The notes beneath the pieces were generated by a model that saw nothing but the letters and a program-made list of their open reading frames with translations, did no database searches and was not told the DNA's origin. Below, piece by piece: positions 42,650 to 54,639 of a stretch of DNA of 64,000 nt. The DNA is taken from positions 1 through 64,000 of the forward strand of contig CACVBZ020000045.1 of NCBI GenBank assembly GCA_902729315.2. Direction: 5' to 3'. Position 1 is the first letter of the stretch, and each line of letters opens with the position of its first letter. This stretch comes from Spirodela intermedia. Taxonomy: Eukaryota > Streptophyta > Magnoliopsida > Alismatales > Araceae. Position numbers and translations under genes: made by a program.

Positions 42650-43755
42650 AAAGGTGGGATTGCCGACAATGAAGATGGTGGCTTGATTATCGCAATACAT
42701 GGACATTGGAGAGTGAGAAGTAATGTTGAGATCGTCAAGAAGTGATCAAAGTCATACCATTTTCCACGTTGTCTCAACCATGACTTGATACTCGGATTTT
42801 GCACTAGAGCAAGACATCACCTTCTATTTTTGAGACCGCTAGGTGATTAGGTTACTGCTGACGTATGTTCAATAACTCGTAGTAGACTTCCAGTCGCCTT
42901 TGTCACCTGCATACCTAACGTTAGAGTAGGCTGCAATGTGGAGATGACCATGTCACTAATAGATGAGTCCTTTCCCTAGGGCTTGTTTGATATAGGCGAG
43001 GACTCATAGAACTCCCTCCCAATGAACTTGTCGAGGCTCCTACATGAACTGGCTCAGAACACTAACTGTGTACACGATGTCAAGACGAGTGATAGTGAGA
43101 TATATCAACTTGCCAAACATTCACCGATACCAGTTAGCATCCTCGAGTAGGGGAGATGAAGTGTCTTAGAATTCTAAGCGAGCTTCCATGGGCGAAGTCT
43201 CTAGTTTGCACCCAAGGAGGCCTATATTTTGAAGCATGTCGAGGTCATACTTCTATTGAGTGAGGGCGAGCTTTTTGTCCTGATATGCAAACTCGATCTC
43301 AAGGAAATACCACGGAGTTCTCAAGTCACGAATGTTGAGATACTGTTACAAGTAGGCTTTGGTAGCAGAGATGCTAGCCTCATTAGTTCTAATCACAAGA
43401 ATGTCATCGACATAGACTGCAAGGATGACAAGGCCATCCTTTATCTTCTTTGTGAGTGATGATGGGGTCTGCAGTGCAGGAGGTGAAGCCAAAGGTGGTG
43501 AGTAAACCATTAAACTTGACGAATTAAGCACATGGACTCTACTTGAGCCTATAAATAACATGTCACAAGAGACACACCTTCAATGACTGCTCCTGAACAA
43601 CATACCTAGGAAGTTACTTCATAAAGACCTGCTCCTCGAGATCACTATAGAGAAAGACATTAGAAACATCTAATTAGTGGAGAGATCATGTATGATTCAC
43701 TATGAGAGAGAGAACCACATAGACAGAGTTGAGGTGAACAATAGGAGAGAACTCA
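42650..43755 (-). pseudogene. Copia reverse transcriptase and RNase H (minus strand)
   Basis: Minus-strand reading from about 43755 down. It gives EFSPIVHLNSVYVVLSL, LDVSNVFLYSDLEEQVFMK, YVDDILV (the Copia RT active site), then GLLGCKLETSPM, NVRYAGDKGDWKST, VMSCSSAKSEYQVM and MYCDNQATIFIVGNPTF. This is the conserved order of plant Copia RT and RNase H. Many stops and several frameshifts are present. The reading ends at NPTF, where it resumes at 27882, so it was split by element 1. Its upstream part is missing at 43756. Confidence 0.87.
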
Positions 43756-46249
43756 TAACATGCTAATTATTGTATTAATGTTATGAATTTCACATGTATA
43801 TTTTTATTAAAATGATCATCTATGCATGTTGTCATAGCTTAAAATAATTAATTCTATTTTTTAGAATGATTATATCATTTTTTTAAACCTTTTGGTCTTT
43901 CTACAGAATTGTCTGATATTGGATTCATAAAGAAATTACTTTTACAAGTCGGAATATATTCTCTCAGACTATCATAAAGAAAATGCGATAGTGACAATTA
44001 AAGGGTACATTTCCAGCTCATTTTGTACTACTGGAAATAGATTTTAATGGAGAGTTTTATGTTGCCCCAATCATCCTAAGGAGACCATTTTTCATACAAC
44101 AAAGATGAATATTGATTTTTCCACAAGTATTGTGTAAATTTCATATGGACATCAATCAGTAAAAAAAAAAATTTTGAGGTATCAAATGATCTTAAGAAAT
44201 CCCAAGTATATGATTGTCATACTATATATCTTTTAGATAATTTTGATGATCCATATATTATTGATGATTGTGTGCTAGAAGAATTAGAGGGAATAGAAAA
44301 TATAAATTTGGGAGAAAAGAAAGAGGAAGATCATCCGAATTTAGAGTTGAAACCTCTTCCCTCAAAGAAAAGAAAGAGGAAGATCATCCGAATGGTGTAT
44401 TTCTGTAGGAAAATAATTCATTTCCTATTATTATTGCAACTGATTTGAGTAATGAACATGAAGAAGAATTATTAGATGTACTTAGAAAAAATAAGAAGTT
44501 TATTAGCTACAAAATGGATGATCTTAGGGGCATTGATATGAGTGTATGCATACATAGTATATATCTAGAGGAAGGGTCTAGAACTCACAGGGAACCATGA
44601 GGAAGATTAAATCCTAACATGATGGAAATTGTAAAAAAAGAAATTTTAAAGTTGGTGGTTGCTGATATTATTTATCCTATTTCAAATAGTAAATGGGTTA
44701 GTCCTACATAAGAGGTGCCAAAAAAATCAAAGATCAAGGTTATAAAAAATTAAAATGGGGATGAAATACAAACAAGATTAACTACTAGTTAAAGGGTTTG
44801 CATTGATTATAGAAAATTAAATTCAGTTACTAGAAAAACTCATTTCTCCTACCATTTACTGATCAAATTCTAGAAAAATTAGCTGGAATTTTTTATTTTT
44901 ATTTTCTAGATGAATATTATGATTATAATAAAATTTATATAAATCATTTAGATCAAGAAAAAATGACTTTCACTTGTCCATTTGGTACTTTTTCTTTTAA
45001 ATGCATACCTTTTGTGTTGTGTAATGCTGTAGCTACATTTCAAAGATGTATGCTGTCTATTTTTTCTGATATGCATGAAAAATGCATGTAAATTTTTATG
45101 GATGATTTTTCTATTTTTGGTGAATCATTTGACAAATGCTTAAATCATTTACAGCATGTACTTGAGAAACGTATAGAGAAAAAAATAGTTTTGAGCTGGA
45201 AGAAGTAATATTTTATGATTAGAGATGGAGTTGTGTTGGGTCATAATGTGAGTGAAAGAGGGATAGAGAAAAAATTGAAATTATATCTAAAATGTAACCT
45301 TCAAAGTTAGTAAAACAAATTAGATCTTTCTTGGGTTATGCAGATTTTTCAAAAATTTCTAAACCTCTTACCATGTTATTATCTAAAGATGTGCTTTTTA
45401 ATTTTGATGAGAAATGTTTTGAGTTTTTTTTTGAAAGAAAAAGATTACTTACTGAGGTACCCATTTTATAAGCCCTTGATTGGTCTCTTCCCTTTGAAAT
45501 AATGTGTGATGTATCGAATTATGCAATGAGAGTCATACTAGGACATAGAAAAGAGTCAAAACCCATAATAATTTCATATGCTAGCAAAATTATATCCGAT
45601 GCTCAATGAAATTATACTACAACTAAAAAAGAGTTGCTAGCTATAGTATTTTCATTAGAAACATTTAGATCATATATTTTAGGTGTTAAAATTATCATTT
45701 ATATTGATCATGCGATATTAAAATATTTATTAAATAAGAAAGATGCAAAGTCACGTTTATTAACATGAATTTTATTGTTGCAAAAAAGTGACATAGAAAT
45801 AAAAGATAAAAAAGGTTTCGAGAATGTTGTTATTCACCATTTTTCTAAATTAAGTGATACAAAAATAAATGCAGAACCTTTACAATATAGATTTTTTAGA
45901 TGAACAATTGATGGCACCTCAACATCAACCATCACCATGGTATGCACATATTGTCAATTTTCTAGTTTTTGAAAAGAATCTAGAACAGTGAGATAAGAAT
46001 AGAATAAAATATTTCTTTTCTAAAATTAGAAATTATTTTTGACATGATTATAATTTATATTATTTAGGCAATGATCAAATTTTAAGGAGATCTATTCCTG
46101 AAGAAGAATATCATAACATTCTTAACATGTGTCATTCATCTAACTATGAAGAATATTTTTCTAGACAAAAAATAGCTGCAAAAAATTTTCAATGTGGATT
46201 TTATCGGCCTACAATCATTAGAGATCATATAAAATTTAGTAGAACATGA
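43756..46249 (+). pseudogene. Protease, RT and RNase H of Athila/Tat-type element 2
   Basis: Heavily decayed pol. A protease remnant lies near 43900-44160. RT starts near 44490 (KMDDLRGIDMSVCIHSI, WVSPT, RVCIDYRKLNSVTRK, CPFGTFSFKCIPF, FMDDFSIFGESF). RNase H follows near 45480 (EIMCDVSNYAMRVILG, YASKIISDAQ, NYTTTKKELLAIVF). Stops occur every 30-80 codons. Motifs agree with element 1 in order but differ in sequence, so this is a separate family member. No LTR or primer site is seen at its left edge. Confidence 0.83.
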
Positions 46250-47036
46250 ATGTCAGGTCAATCTATAGGTAACATGAATAAAAGAGATGAAATGCCCATG
46301 AGTAACATGTTAGTAGTTGAAATTTTTGAGTTATGGGATATAAACTTCATGGGTCCTTTCCCATCATCTGAAAAATATGAATATAGTTTTCTTGCTGTTG
46401 ATTATGTATCTAAGTGGGTGGAAGCTATTCCTACTAGAATTAATGATCATAAAATCATGATGAAATTTTTGTCGGAAAATAGTTTTTCAAGATTTGGATG
46501 TCCTAGAGTGATTATTAGTGATGAAGGAACACATTTTATAAAGAAACATTTTTTAGAACTATTAAAAAAGAATGTAGTGCACCATAGAGTAACCACTCCA
46601 TATCATCCCAAAACAAATGGGCAAGCTGAAGTAAGAAATCAAGAAATTCAGAGATTTTTGAGAAAAATAGTTAGACTTGATAGGAAAGATTGACCCACGA
46701 AATTACAAGATGCATTATGGGCTTATAGAATAGCTTATATAATAGCTTATAAAAATCCCATAGTTATGTCCCCATTTCGTCTCATTTTTGAAAAACTATG
46801 TCATCTTCTTGTGAAAATAGAGCATAAAGTATTATGGGCTATAAAAAATTTATGTATGCATGAAAAATCAAGTGATGAGCAAAGAATTTTTCAGCTACAT
46901 GAATTACAAGAGTTGAGGAATAAAGCTTATGAAAATCATAGAATATATAAAGAAAAAACTAAAATCTTTCATGATAAATACATTAGCAGAAATTTTTTTG
47001 ATGTTGAACAAAAACTGTGGTGATATGATTCTAGGT
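46250..47036 (+). pseudogene. Integrase of Athila/Tat-type element 2
   Basis: The best open part is 46250-46693. Core motifs are LWDINFMGPFP (first Asp), VSKWVEAIPT, FGCPRVIISDEGTHF (second Asp) and PYHPKTNGQAEVRNQEI (Glu), so the DDE triad is visible. After a stop and short loss the C-terminal part is open again at 46766-47023, ending near FHDKYI. The N-terminal zinc-binding part is broken. Confidence 0.87.
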
Positions 47037-47574
47037 TGAAACTATTCCCAAGAAAATAAAAATAAAAATGGACACCGACTTTTGTGATGGAAGATACATA
47101 TGATCATGGGGCTGTAATTATTAAAGATCCTAAAAGTGATCAAAACTTTAAAGTAAGTGGACAGCGGCTTAAACATTACATGGAACATGAATGTCTTGCA
47201 AAAAATATATATTATTATTAAAATAAATTAAAGAGTAAGATTAATATGTTCACCTCGAGATATTAAATTTACTATTGCATGGGAGGCAACCCATAGTTTT
47301 TATTTCATTTTACCTTTTTTAAGTTCTGTTTTTCTTAGAATTTTATAGTATTTTTTTTTGTATTTGTTTCTTTTTTTCAAAAACAAAGTGTAAGATGAAG
47401 TGGAAAATTAAAATGAGCTTGAGGTAATGTTTTTCTGAATTTTATCCTTTATAACAATATTTTTAGTGCTTAATTTTAGATATATGCATGATTCACTTCA
47501 AAATTCTATTTTCTACATAGTTTGTACTAATTATTTTGTGTCATTGAGGACAATGTCATTTTTAAGTTAGGGGG
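47037..47574 (+). other. 3' non-coding region of element 2 with polypurine tract
   Basis: After the integrase tail it carries GCATGGGAGGCAACCC (near 47278). Near 47540 it carries CATTGAGGACAATGTCA followed by AAGTTAGGGGG, a phrase typical of the 3' part of Athila/Tat internal regions. Confidence 0.65.
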
Positions 47575-48361
47575 TAATCTGACTTAGTCGTTGTATAATA
47601 AATCACATTAATTTAAAATTTATAAAATTAGAAAATGCTAATTTTCAGATATTTAGAAGTATTTCTCAACAAATAAATTAATTATAATTCAATAAAAGTT
47701 CTAAAAATAATGAGAATTTTCCACGTCAACCACAAGGTAATATAATATCAAGTAAGTTTTTAGAATTTTCCTCAAAGAATATAATTTTTTATAAATTTTA
47801 GATTAAGAAATAAAAATGAAATATATTTAAAATTCACGAAAAAAGGAAAATAAGGGTGCGGATGTCAAGATAACATATGTGCACGATGAATGTGAATCAA
47901 GCAGAAACAGAGTTTCACCTAGTGATTCTTATGTAAGTGATTACAAATGATTTAATTCATCAAATTAAGATCTGTAAAAATTGAAAGAATCGTAATTGAA
48001 TCAAAAATAATTTGATAAATTTAAATCGCACAAATTATTACTAAATGAAGCAAAATATAAGTTGAAAGTAGGAAAACAGAGTTTTGACATCATAGTGGCA
48101 ATTCTTTAACAATGCACTAGAATCTTGAGCATTCAAGAAGATTCTCGTGTAGTGTCCATGGGCTCAAAAGCTCTCCTTGGACAAGGATGACGTAGAAATC
48201 AATGAAATGGGTCGTCGAATTGTCTCCGGTGGCTGTCACTTAGTGGAGTGGAAAAATTATGATTTTGCAATTCTTCAATGGCTGTCACCTGACATAGAAG
48301 AGTTGAATGGAGGTGAGGTGCGTGTTAGGGAGCTTCATCCTCATTTCCACGCAGCAAGAGA
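47575..48361 (-). repeat. Truncated inverted LTR E
   Basis: Reverse complement of the LTR C family, beginning at TAATCTGACTTAGTCG and stopping in the middle of the LTR at GCAGCAAGAG. It lies directly after the purine tract of element 2, like LTR D in element 1. The other half is missing, and the sequence turns round into LTR E prime four bases later. Confidence 0.82.
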
Positions 48362-48365
48362 CTAT

Positions 48366-51300
48366 TTGAGTACTTATTAACTCTCTCTTATGCAAGTGGA
48401 CGACCGACATGGGTTCAAATCTTACTAGAGTCAAAACTTATCTTTTTATCTGATTAAATTGTGACTTTTCTGTAGATCACTAGTGAAGGATTAAGCCGTC
48501 AGAATCACTAGATCATCGGCGAAAAGTTCGTTAACGTGATTCGCAAAACATTATTACTAAAATTACTGAAAGCTTTACAATAAAAGAATCACAAATCTAT
48601 TGAGTAAATCATCTTCAATTGATCGACAAATAAGCCGTCATCGGCAAGAGGACAATCTACCAAGAGACAAATTGCTACCTCCTAAGAGTATACCGGATGT
48701 GATGAAAAGCCTCCTCTTGTTGCGCAGACTTGAGGATGAAGCTCCCTGACACGTGCCCCACCTTGATGCAGGACGAGACGAGAACCCCCTGTACCTGATC
48801 AATGAAACTCGAGACCCATGATGAAACAGTCGGACCGATCCGATCAAAATGTATGGACCCTAGACTCTAGGTTTAACCACATAACCTAAGTACAGGCAGG
48901 CGTACCAATATGCATGATCAATCCAGAACAACCCGGGGAAACACTCAACAATGGTAAGTATGAGGCTCTCTCGGTCCACGTCTGAATAGACGGCGGAACG
49001 GTCGTCGTGAGGTAGCCTAGGGCTGCAGCTCACGAACAGTGGCGAATCTGGCGCAGCGTCGGAAGTCACGATCCGATAACCGTCCTATCTTGTCTACGTT
49101 CTCCTGATGGCGGAGGAGACGAGCCAAGAAAACCCTTCAAGAGATAATTAAACTTAAGAGGAAGGGGTACGGAGCTAACCTTCGGAGCTGCGTAGCCCGG
49201 CGGGTCGTGACGGAGCGGAGATTCGACGAAGGCAGAGACGTCCGGTGAAGAGCGATGCTCAGCGTCAACGGTTGGTCCTGGTCGAGAGTCACGGAAGTCG
49301 TTGTCTTAGGGCGTGGCACAATCGGCGTGGGTGTGGGCCTGCAGGTGGGCCAAAGGGCACGCTAGCGAGCGTGGGTCCGCTGGTGGGCCGAACGGCACGC
49401 TAGCGGGCGCGGGAGGCAAGCTGCGCGGCGGCCTTAGGGCACGCAGGAGCCGGCGCGCGGGGCGCGCGCGGCGGCAGCGCGTCGGCGGAAAGGCCGGGCG
49501 TCGGCGGCGCTTCGGCGGGAGGGCCGAGCGTCGGCGGTTGGGGCGGAAACCCAACCGTCGCCGGAAGGATCGGCCTCTCTGGCGGCGCCGGTAAGCGGAG
49601 CAGAGAGGAGACGATCCTGCCGACGATACCAAGGAGGGTTGAGCTCTCCTGGTCTAAGCGGCGCCGGAAACGGCGCGACGGCGGCGGAGCGTCGGGAAAC
49701 TCCGGCGGGGGCCTGTGAGGAGCTGGGACTGGTTCTGGCTCGTCGGCACGGCTGCAGGGTCTCTCCCGACATCGGCGGCAGGTAGGCGCTCGTCGGCGAA
49801 CGGCCAGCGACTGGGCGGAGCGGCGGAGGGCGGCTCCGGCGAGTTTATGGTGGAGTTCCGGAGGAAGAGGTGGCAGACGAACCAGGAGTCGAGAGACTCC
49901 GGCGGAGTGCTCGGCGACGGCTCGTAGGGAGGCGAAGCGAGCCCCTTTCGTCACGATGGCGTGACGGGGTTCCAGCAGAGGCGGCGGCGGTTGCAGCGGC
50001 AACCGCGACCGTTTCGTCCGGTGACGGCGGCGAACTCGCGGGCGGCACTGAGATGGCCGGCGGCGGCAGTGGTCTCAGGCGGCGGCGGGACTTCTCGGGC
50101 AGCAGCGTCACGAGGAACGAAGTCCTCGAAGGGGGTATCGACGGCCTTCCTCTTCCTCCTTCCCTCCCTATCCTAGATCACGGAGAAGGTACTCACAAAA
50201 CGATAATCTCTTTCAAAAATACGGCGCTCTCTTGGGGGGGTCCTACCTCCCCTTATATGGGGCCCACAAGTGGGCTAGGGGGAGGTGGGCCCAATTGAGG
50301 CCCTCAAGCCCATAAGCCACAAAAGGCTACAAATGGGCTTATTGGGCCTCTTAAAGAGAGACCCAATAAGCTCCCCTAAAAGGAGAAAGAGGAGGGCCCT
50401 TTTACGGTGCTTAAGTGGGCCTCAAATGAAGACCCAAATAAGCCCCAAAAGAGGCCCCAAAGGAAAGACACATAAGTCCCCCCCCCTTAGGGTTTTAATT
50501 GGGCTTCAAAAGAGAAACCCAATAAAACCCTAAAGAAAGGGAGACACAAACAACAACACACACATAGAATTGGGCCCGCTAAAACACAAATGCGAGGCCC
50601 AACAAGTCAATGTGAAACTACAAAGAAAGATACAGGTGAGTTCGAGCTCGTCGTTGTCGCAGAGGTAGAATGTCGTCATCCCAAAGGGCTAGGCCGTGTA
50701 GCGAAAGCTAGGCTCCTTCGTCTTCGCTCGTCGATCGGGTTGAACTCGGACTGTCGATGTCTCCTGAGCTGATGGAGACGGGTCTTGTTCGCCATCACAC
50801 CTCCATTCAGCTCCTCTCCGTCAGGTGACAGCTGCCAAAGAGTTACAAAGTTACCATTTTTTTGCTCCACTGGGTGATAGCTACCAGAGACGATTCGAAA
50901 ACCTATTTCATTAATCTCTAGACTTTGCAAAAAGATCTAAAGATTGCTCACATCGTCCTTGTCTAAAAAGAGCTTTCGAGACCATAGACACTACACAACG
51001 ATCCTTCCGAATGCTCAAGATTCTAGTGCATCACCAATACATCGTCACTATGACGCCAAAATTCTATTTTTCTACTTTCAACTTAATTTTCACTTCATTT
51101 AGTGATAATTTTTCTGATTTAAATCTATCAAATTATTTTTCATTTAATTACAATTTTTCCAACTTTTACAAATCATTTATAATCACTTACGTAAGAATTG
51201 CTAAGCGGAACTCTATTTCTGCTCGATTTGCATTCGTCAAATGCAGATGTCATCTTGATGTCTACATCCTTATTTCTCTTTTTGTGAATTTAAAATATAT

Positions 51301-51546
51301 TGTATTTCCATTTTCTTAATGTAAAATTCATAAAAAATCATATTCTTGGAGGAAAATTCTGAAATATTACCTGATATTATATTACATCCATGTGATCTGG
51401 AAAATTCTTACTATTTTTAGAACTTTTATTGAGTTATAATTGATATATTTCTTTAGAAATACTTCTAAATATCTAAAAATTAGTATTTTCTAGTTTTATG
51501 AATTTTAAATTTGTGTGATTTATTATTCAACGACTAAGTCATGTCA
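48366..51546 (+). repeat. LTR E prime (plus), split by solo LTR G2
   Basis: Plus-orientation LTR of the C family, 5' truncated, starting near AGTACTTATTAACTCTC. It is present as 48366-48763 and 50798-51546. The second part ends ACGACTAAGTCATGTCA. Joined across the insertion, the parts fit LTR C through CCCCACCTCCA without loss. Confidence 0.85.
48764..50797 (-). repeat. Solo LTR, family G, inverted, with TSD CACCT (copy G2)
   Basis: A 2034-bp reverse complement of G1 (25331-27387). On the plus strand it starts TGATGCAGG and ends CGCCATCA, with CACCT at 48759-48763 and 50798-50802. The 88-codon ORF of G1 is present with the same length at 49845-50111 on the minus strand. It inserted into LTR E prime, so it is younger than that LTR. 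Confidence 0.9.
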
Positions 51547-51963
51547 ATGATTTGCTGGGAGATGAGTCACTACCTCCTGAGAGTGTACCAGATGTAATGA
51601 AGAGTCTCCTTTTGCTGCGCGGACCTGAGGATGAAGCTCCTTAAGATGCACCCGACCACCATCTAGCTCATCTTCATCAAGTGACAGCCACCAAAGAGCT
51701 GTAAATTTTGTACTTTTTTTTATCTACTAGGTGACAACCCCCAAAGATGATTTGATAACTCACTTCATTGATTTCTAAACTTCACAAGAAGATCTACATC
51801 CCTATGATCAACTTGGAAATTCTCCACTATTTTTGGAACTTTTTATTGAATTATAATTGATTTATTTGTTCTGAAGTATTTCTAAAAATCAAAAAATTAA
51901 TATTTTCTAGTTTTATAAATTTTAAATTTACATTATTTATTATACAACGACTAAGTCACATTA
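51547..51963 (+). repeat. Internally deleted LTR fragment
   Basis: A C-family LTR piece directly after LTR E prime. It begins at GCTGGGAGATGAGTCAC, lacks the middle after AAGAAGATCTACATCC, and ends ACAACGACTAAGTCACATTA. It looks like a second, shortened end of the same LTR. Confidence 0.75.
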
Positions 51964-51966
51964 GTG

Positions 51967-53363
51967 TACGATCAAAACACATCTAATATGCAAGAGGCAA
52001 GAATTGCATACTTTTGTTCCCTTCTTTCCTTCCAACCAATTGAGATATCAGAGTATATACTCTCATCAATCCATCCCTAGTCAACCCACCAAGAGATCTT
52101 TGCCATTACGACTATACATACTAGAGAGGAGATTCACAATCCAATCTTCTTGATGAGTAGGAACCAAGCACCTGGACCTTATGGTTTCCTAGCTGATTTC
52201 TATACAGCATGTTTGGACATCATTGAAATATATCTAGTTCACGTCATCAAGGAATTCTTCTACTACAAAGTCTTCCCATAAAGTTAAAAAGTCACTTTTA
52301 TTCAACTCATGTTGAAGGTGGCTAATCCAACTTCATTTAGAGACTTTTGGCCCATCAATCTTTGTAATGTATGCTACAAGATTGTATCTAAGATCATTAT
52401 AGCATGACTTAATATTTTTTTTATAGGCTCATATCTCTAAAGTAGTGCGAATTTGTTTAGGGACGGCACATTCATGATAACATCATGTTAGTTCATGAAC
52501 TAGCAAAGTCCCTTGACAAGGGCATCCGGGGTTCCAACGTCATCATTAAACAAGACATGGAAAAGGCTTTTGATAAGATCGAGTGAAATTTCCTCACTGA
52601 AGTATTTCAATGCTTTGGATTCATCGACAAGCTCATTGACTGAGTTGATGCATGCATTAAGGAGAATCACTTCTCCCTATTGGTGAATGACACTTCCACC
52701 CTTTTCTTCATAGCCATGTGAGGTTTATGGCAAGGTGATCCCTTATCACTCACTCTCTTCATATTTGTTGAAGAAGTCCTCAGTCGAACCCTCTCCCAAG
52801 TAGTGACATGCGAACTTATCTAACCATATCATTTGAAGAGAGCCTACCTGATCATATTACATTTCTTGTTTGTTGATGACGTGATACTTTTTCTTCATAG
52901 ATGCAAAGCATCCATCAAGGGACTCATAACTATCATTTCGAGCTACGAGTAGGTTGTAAGTCTACTCATTAATTTCTCGAAGAGCAGCTTCATGGTAGCA
53001 TCTTCTACCACCATTAATATCATATGACGCATACATGATCTAACAGGGTTCTTATGTGGACATCTACCATTGATTACTTTGGATGCCCCATCTCCTTCGA
53101 ATGCACTTTGGTTCATTATTTTGATGCCCTTTTGTGTACGCTGAGGAAGAAACTTGCTACATGGAAACTTTGGCTTCTATCCTTAGGGGGTCGCATCCAA
53201 TTGATACGTCATGTTCTCATGAGTATGCCATTGTACCTACTTGCGGTACATGAGGTACCGAACATCATCTTACGATTTGTGAGACAGATATGTACCTCCT
53301 TCTTGTGGGATAACCAACTCAATAGGCCTTATCACCAATGTTGAGTTTTTTGAGAGAAAGCAG
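51967..53363 (+). pseudogene. Decayed LINE ORF2 fragment related to the telomeric LINE
   Basis: It is colinear with about 12937-14333 of LINE copy 2 over its whole 1.4 kb, with many substitutions and few indels. Readable pieces include FQPIEISEYILSSI, MSRNQAPGPYGFLADFY, FRDFWPINLCNVCYKIVSKII, YFGCPISFECTLVHYFDAL and MSMPLYLLAVHEVPNIIL. It covers the end of the linker, the whole RT and part of the thumb region. Neither a 5' part nor an A tail is present. Numerous stops show that it is old. It is the only member of this LINE lineage in the window outside the telomeric series. Confidence 0.88.
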
Positions 53364-54639
53364 GGGCTAGCAAGTTGTGAGGCAAAGAGTAGTCGTACAA
53401 AAGTAGATATATGAGAGAAAAATATTGAAAACAAGAAGAGGTAGAGACATATGTGTCCCATATTTTGAAAAATAGTCCATGTGAGACTAAACTTATGTTA
53501 GTGTTCATTGATAGGTTTTTAACATTTTTATACTAAAAATGTTAGGAAAATACCTCCATGGCATCATTGAGTTAAAAACATACAAGTAATTTTCTAACTC
53601 TCTCATAGAAGCAAGCAATCAGCAAAGATTAGAAACCCGTTACATAATGTTAGTCGAAGATTAAATTGCTCAAATTATTCTCCCTAGAATGAAAATTTCA
53701 TCAACACTATTTGTGGATCATCATTAGCAATTGATTAAGGATTTTAAATATAAAAATTACAGATTATTCAAGAAAATTATCTCCAATTGATTAACAAATG
53801 TGCCGTCATTGAAAATAAGACAATCTATTAGAAGATGAACCATCCTCTCCTTAGAGCATATCAAATATGAGGAAAGACTTCTTTTTGTTGCATGTACTTG
53901 ATGATGAAGCTCTTTAAGATGTATTTCACCTCCATCGAACTCATATCTCCCGGTTGATAGTTGTTAGAGATCTAAAAGTCATTGAACTTCTGCTTTGCTA
54001 GGTAATAGCTGTCAAAAATAATTCATTAACTCACTTCATCAATTTCTAGACTTTGCAAGAGGATCTAGAGATTACTCATGTCAACTTTATTGAAGAAAAG
54101 CCTTTGGGGTTGTGAACATCATACAATAATCTTCTTAAATGCTCAAAATTTCAATGATCACTTCCGCAACATCAAAGCTCTATGTCACTTGTTTTGAACT
54201 TGTTTAGCTTTTAATTTAATGTCATTTTGTGTGATTTTAAGTTTCAAAAATCTTATTTAGTCAATTATAATTCTTTTTGGCTTTTATAAATTTTAATTTA
54301 ATCATTTACACAAGAATCATTGGGTGGAACTTTGTTTTCAACCAAATTGAGTTCATCAGAGCGCTGACGTCAACTTTACAACCACACCCGAATTTTCCTT
54401 TTTTGTGACTTTTTAAATAGATTTTATTTTTATCATTTAATCTAAAAATCATAAAAAATCGTATGCTTCAATAATAATTTTAAATTTTTATCTAATATTA
54501 TCTTACATCCTTATGATCTATTGTAAAAAAATTCACTATTTTTGAAGCCTTTTATCGAATGATAATTGATATATTCATACTCGATATTTTTTAAAAAATC
54601 AATTTATGTGATTTATTATACATTGATCAAACCACGTCA
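53364..54639 (+). repeat. 5'-truncated LTR H
   Basis: A C-family LTR from GGGGCTAGCAAGTTG to the end ATTGATCAAACCACGTCA. It is more diverged than C or E prime. Its left edge coincides with the broken edge of the LINE fragment. Confidence 0.78.

Noticed and set aside
49313-50002. Arg/Pro-rich ORFs on both strands of LTR G2 as host genes
   Set aside because: They lie inside a solo LTR that is repeated at 25331-27387, and high GC keeps many frames open.
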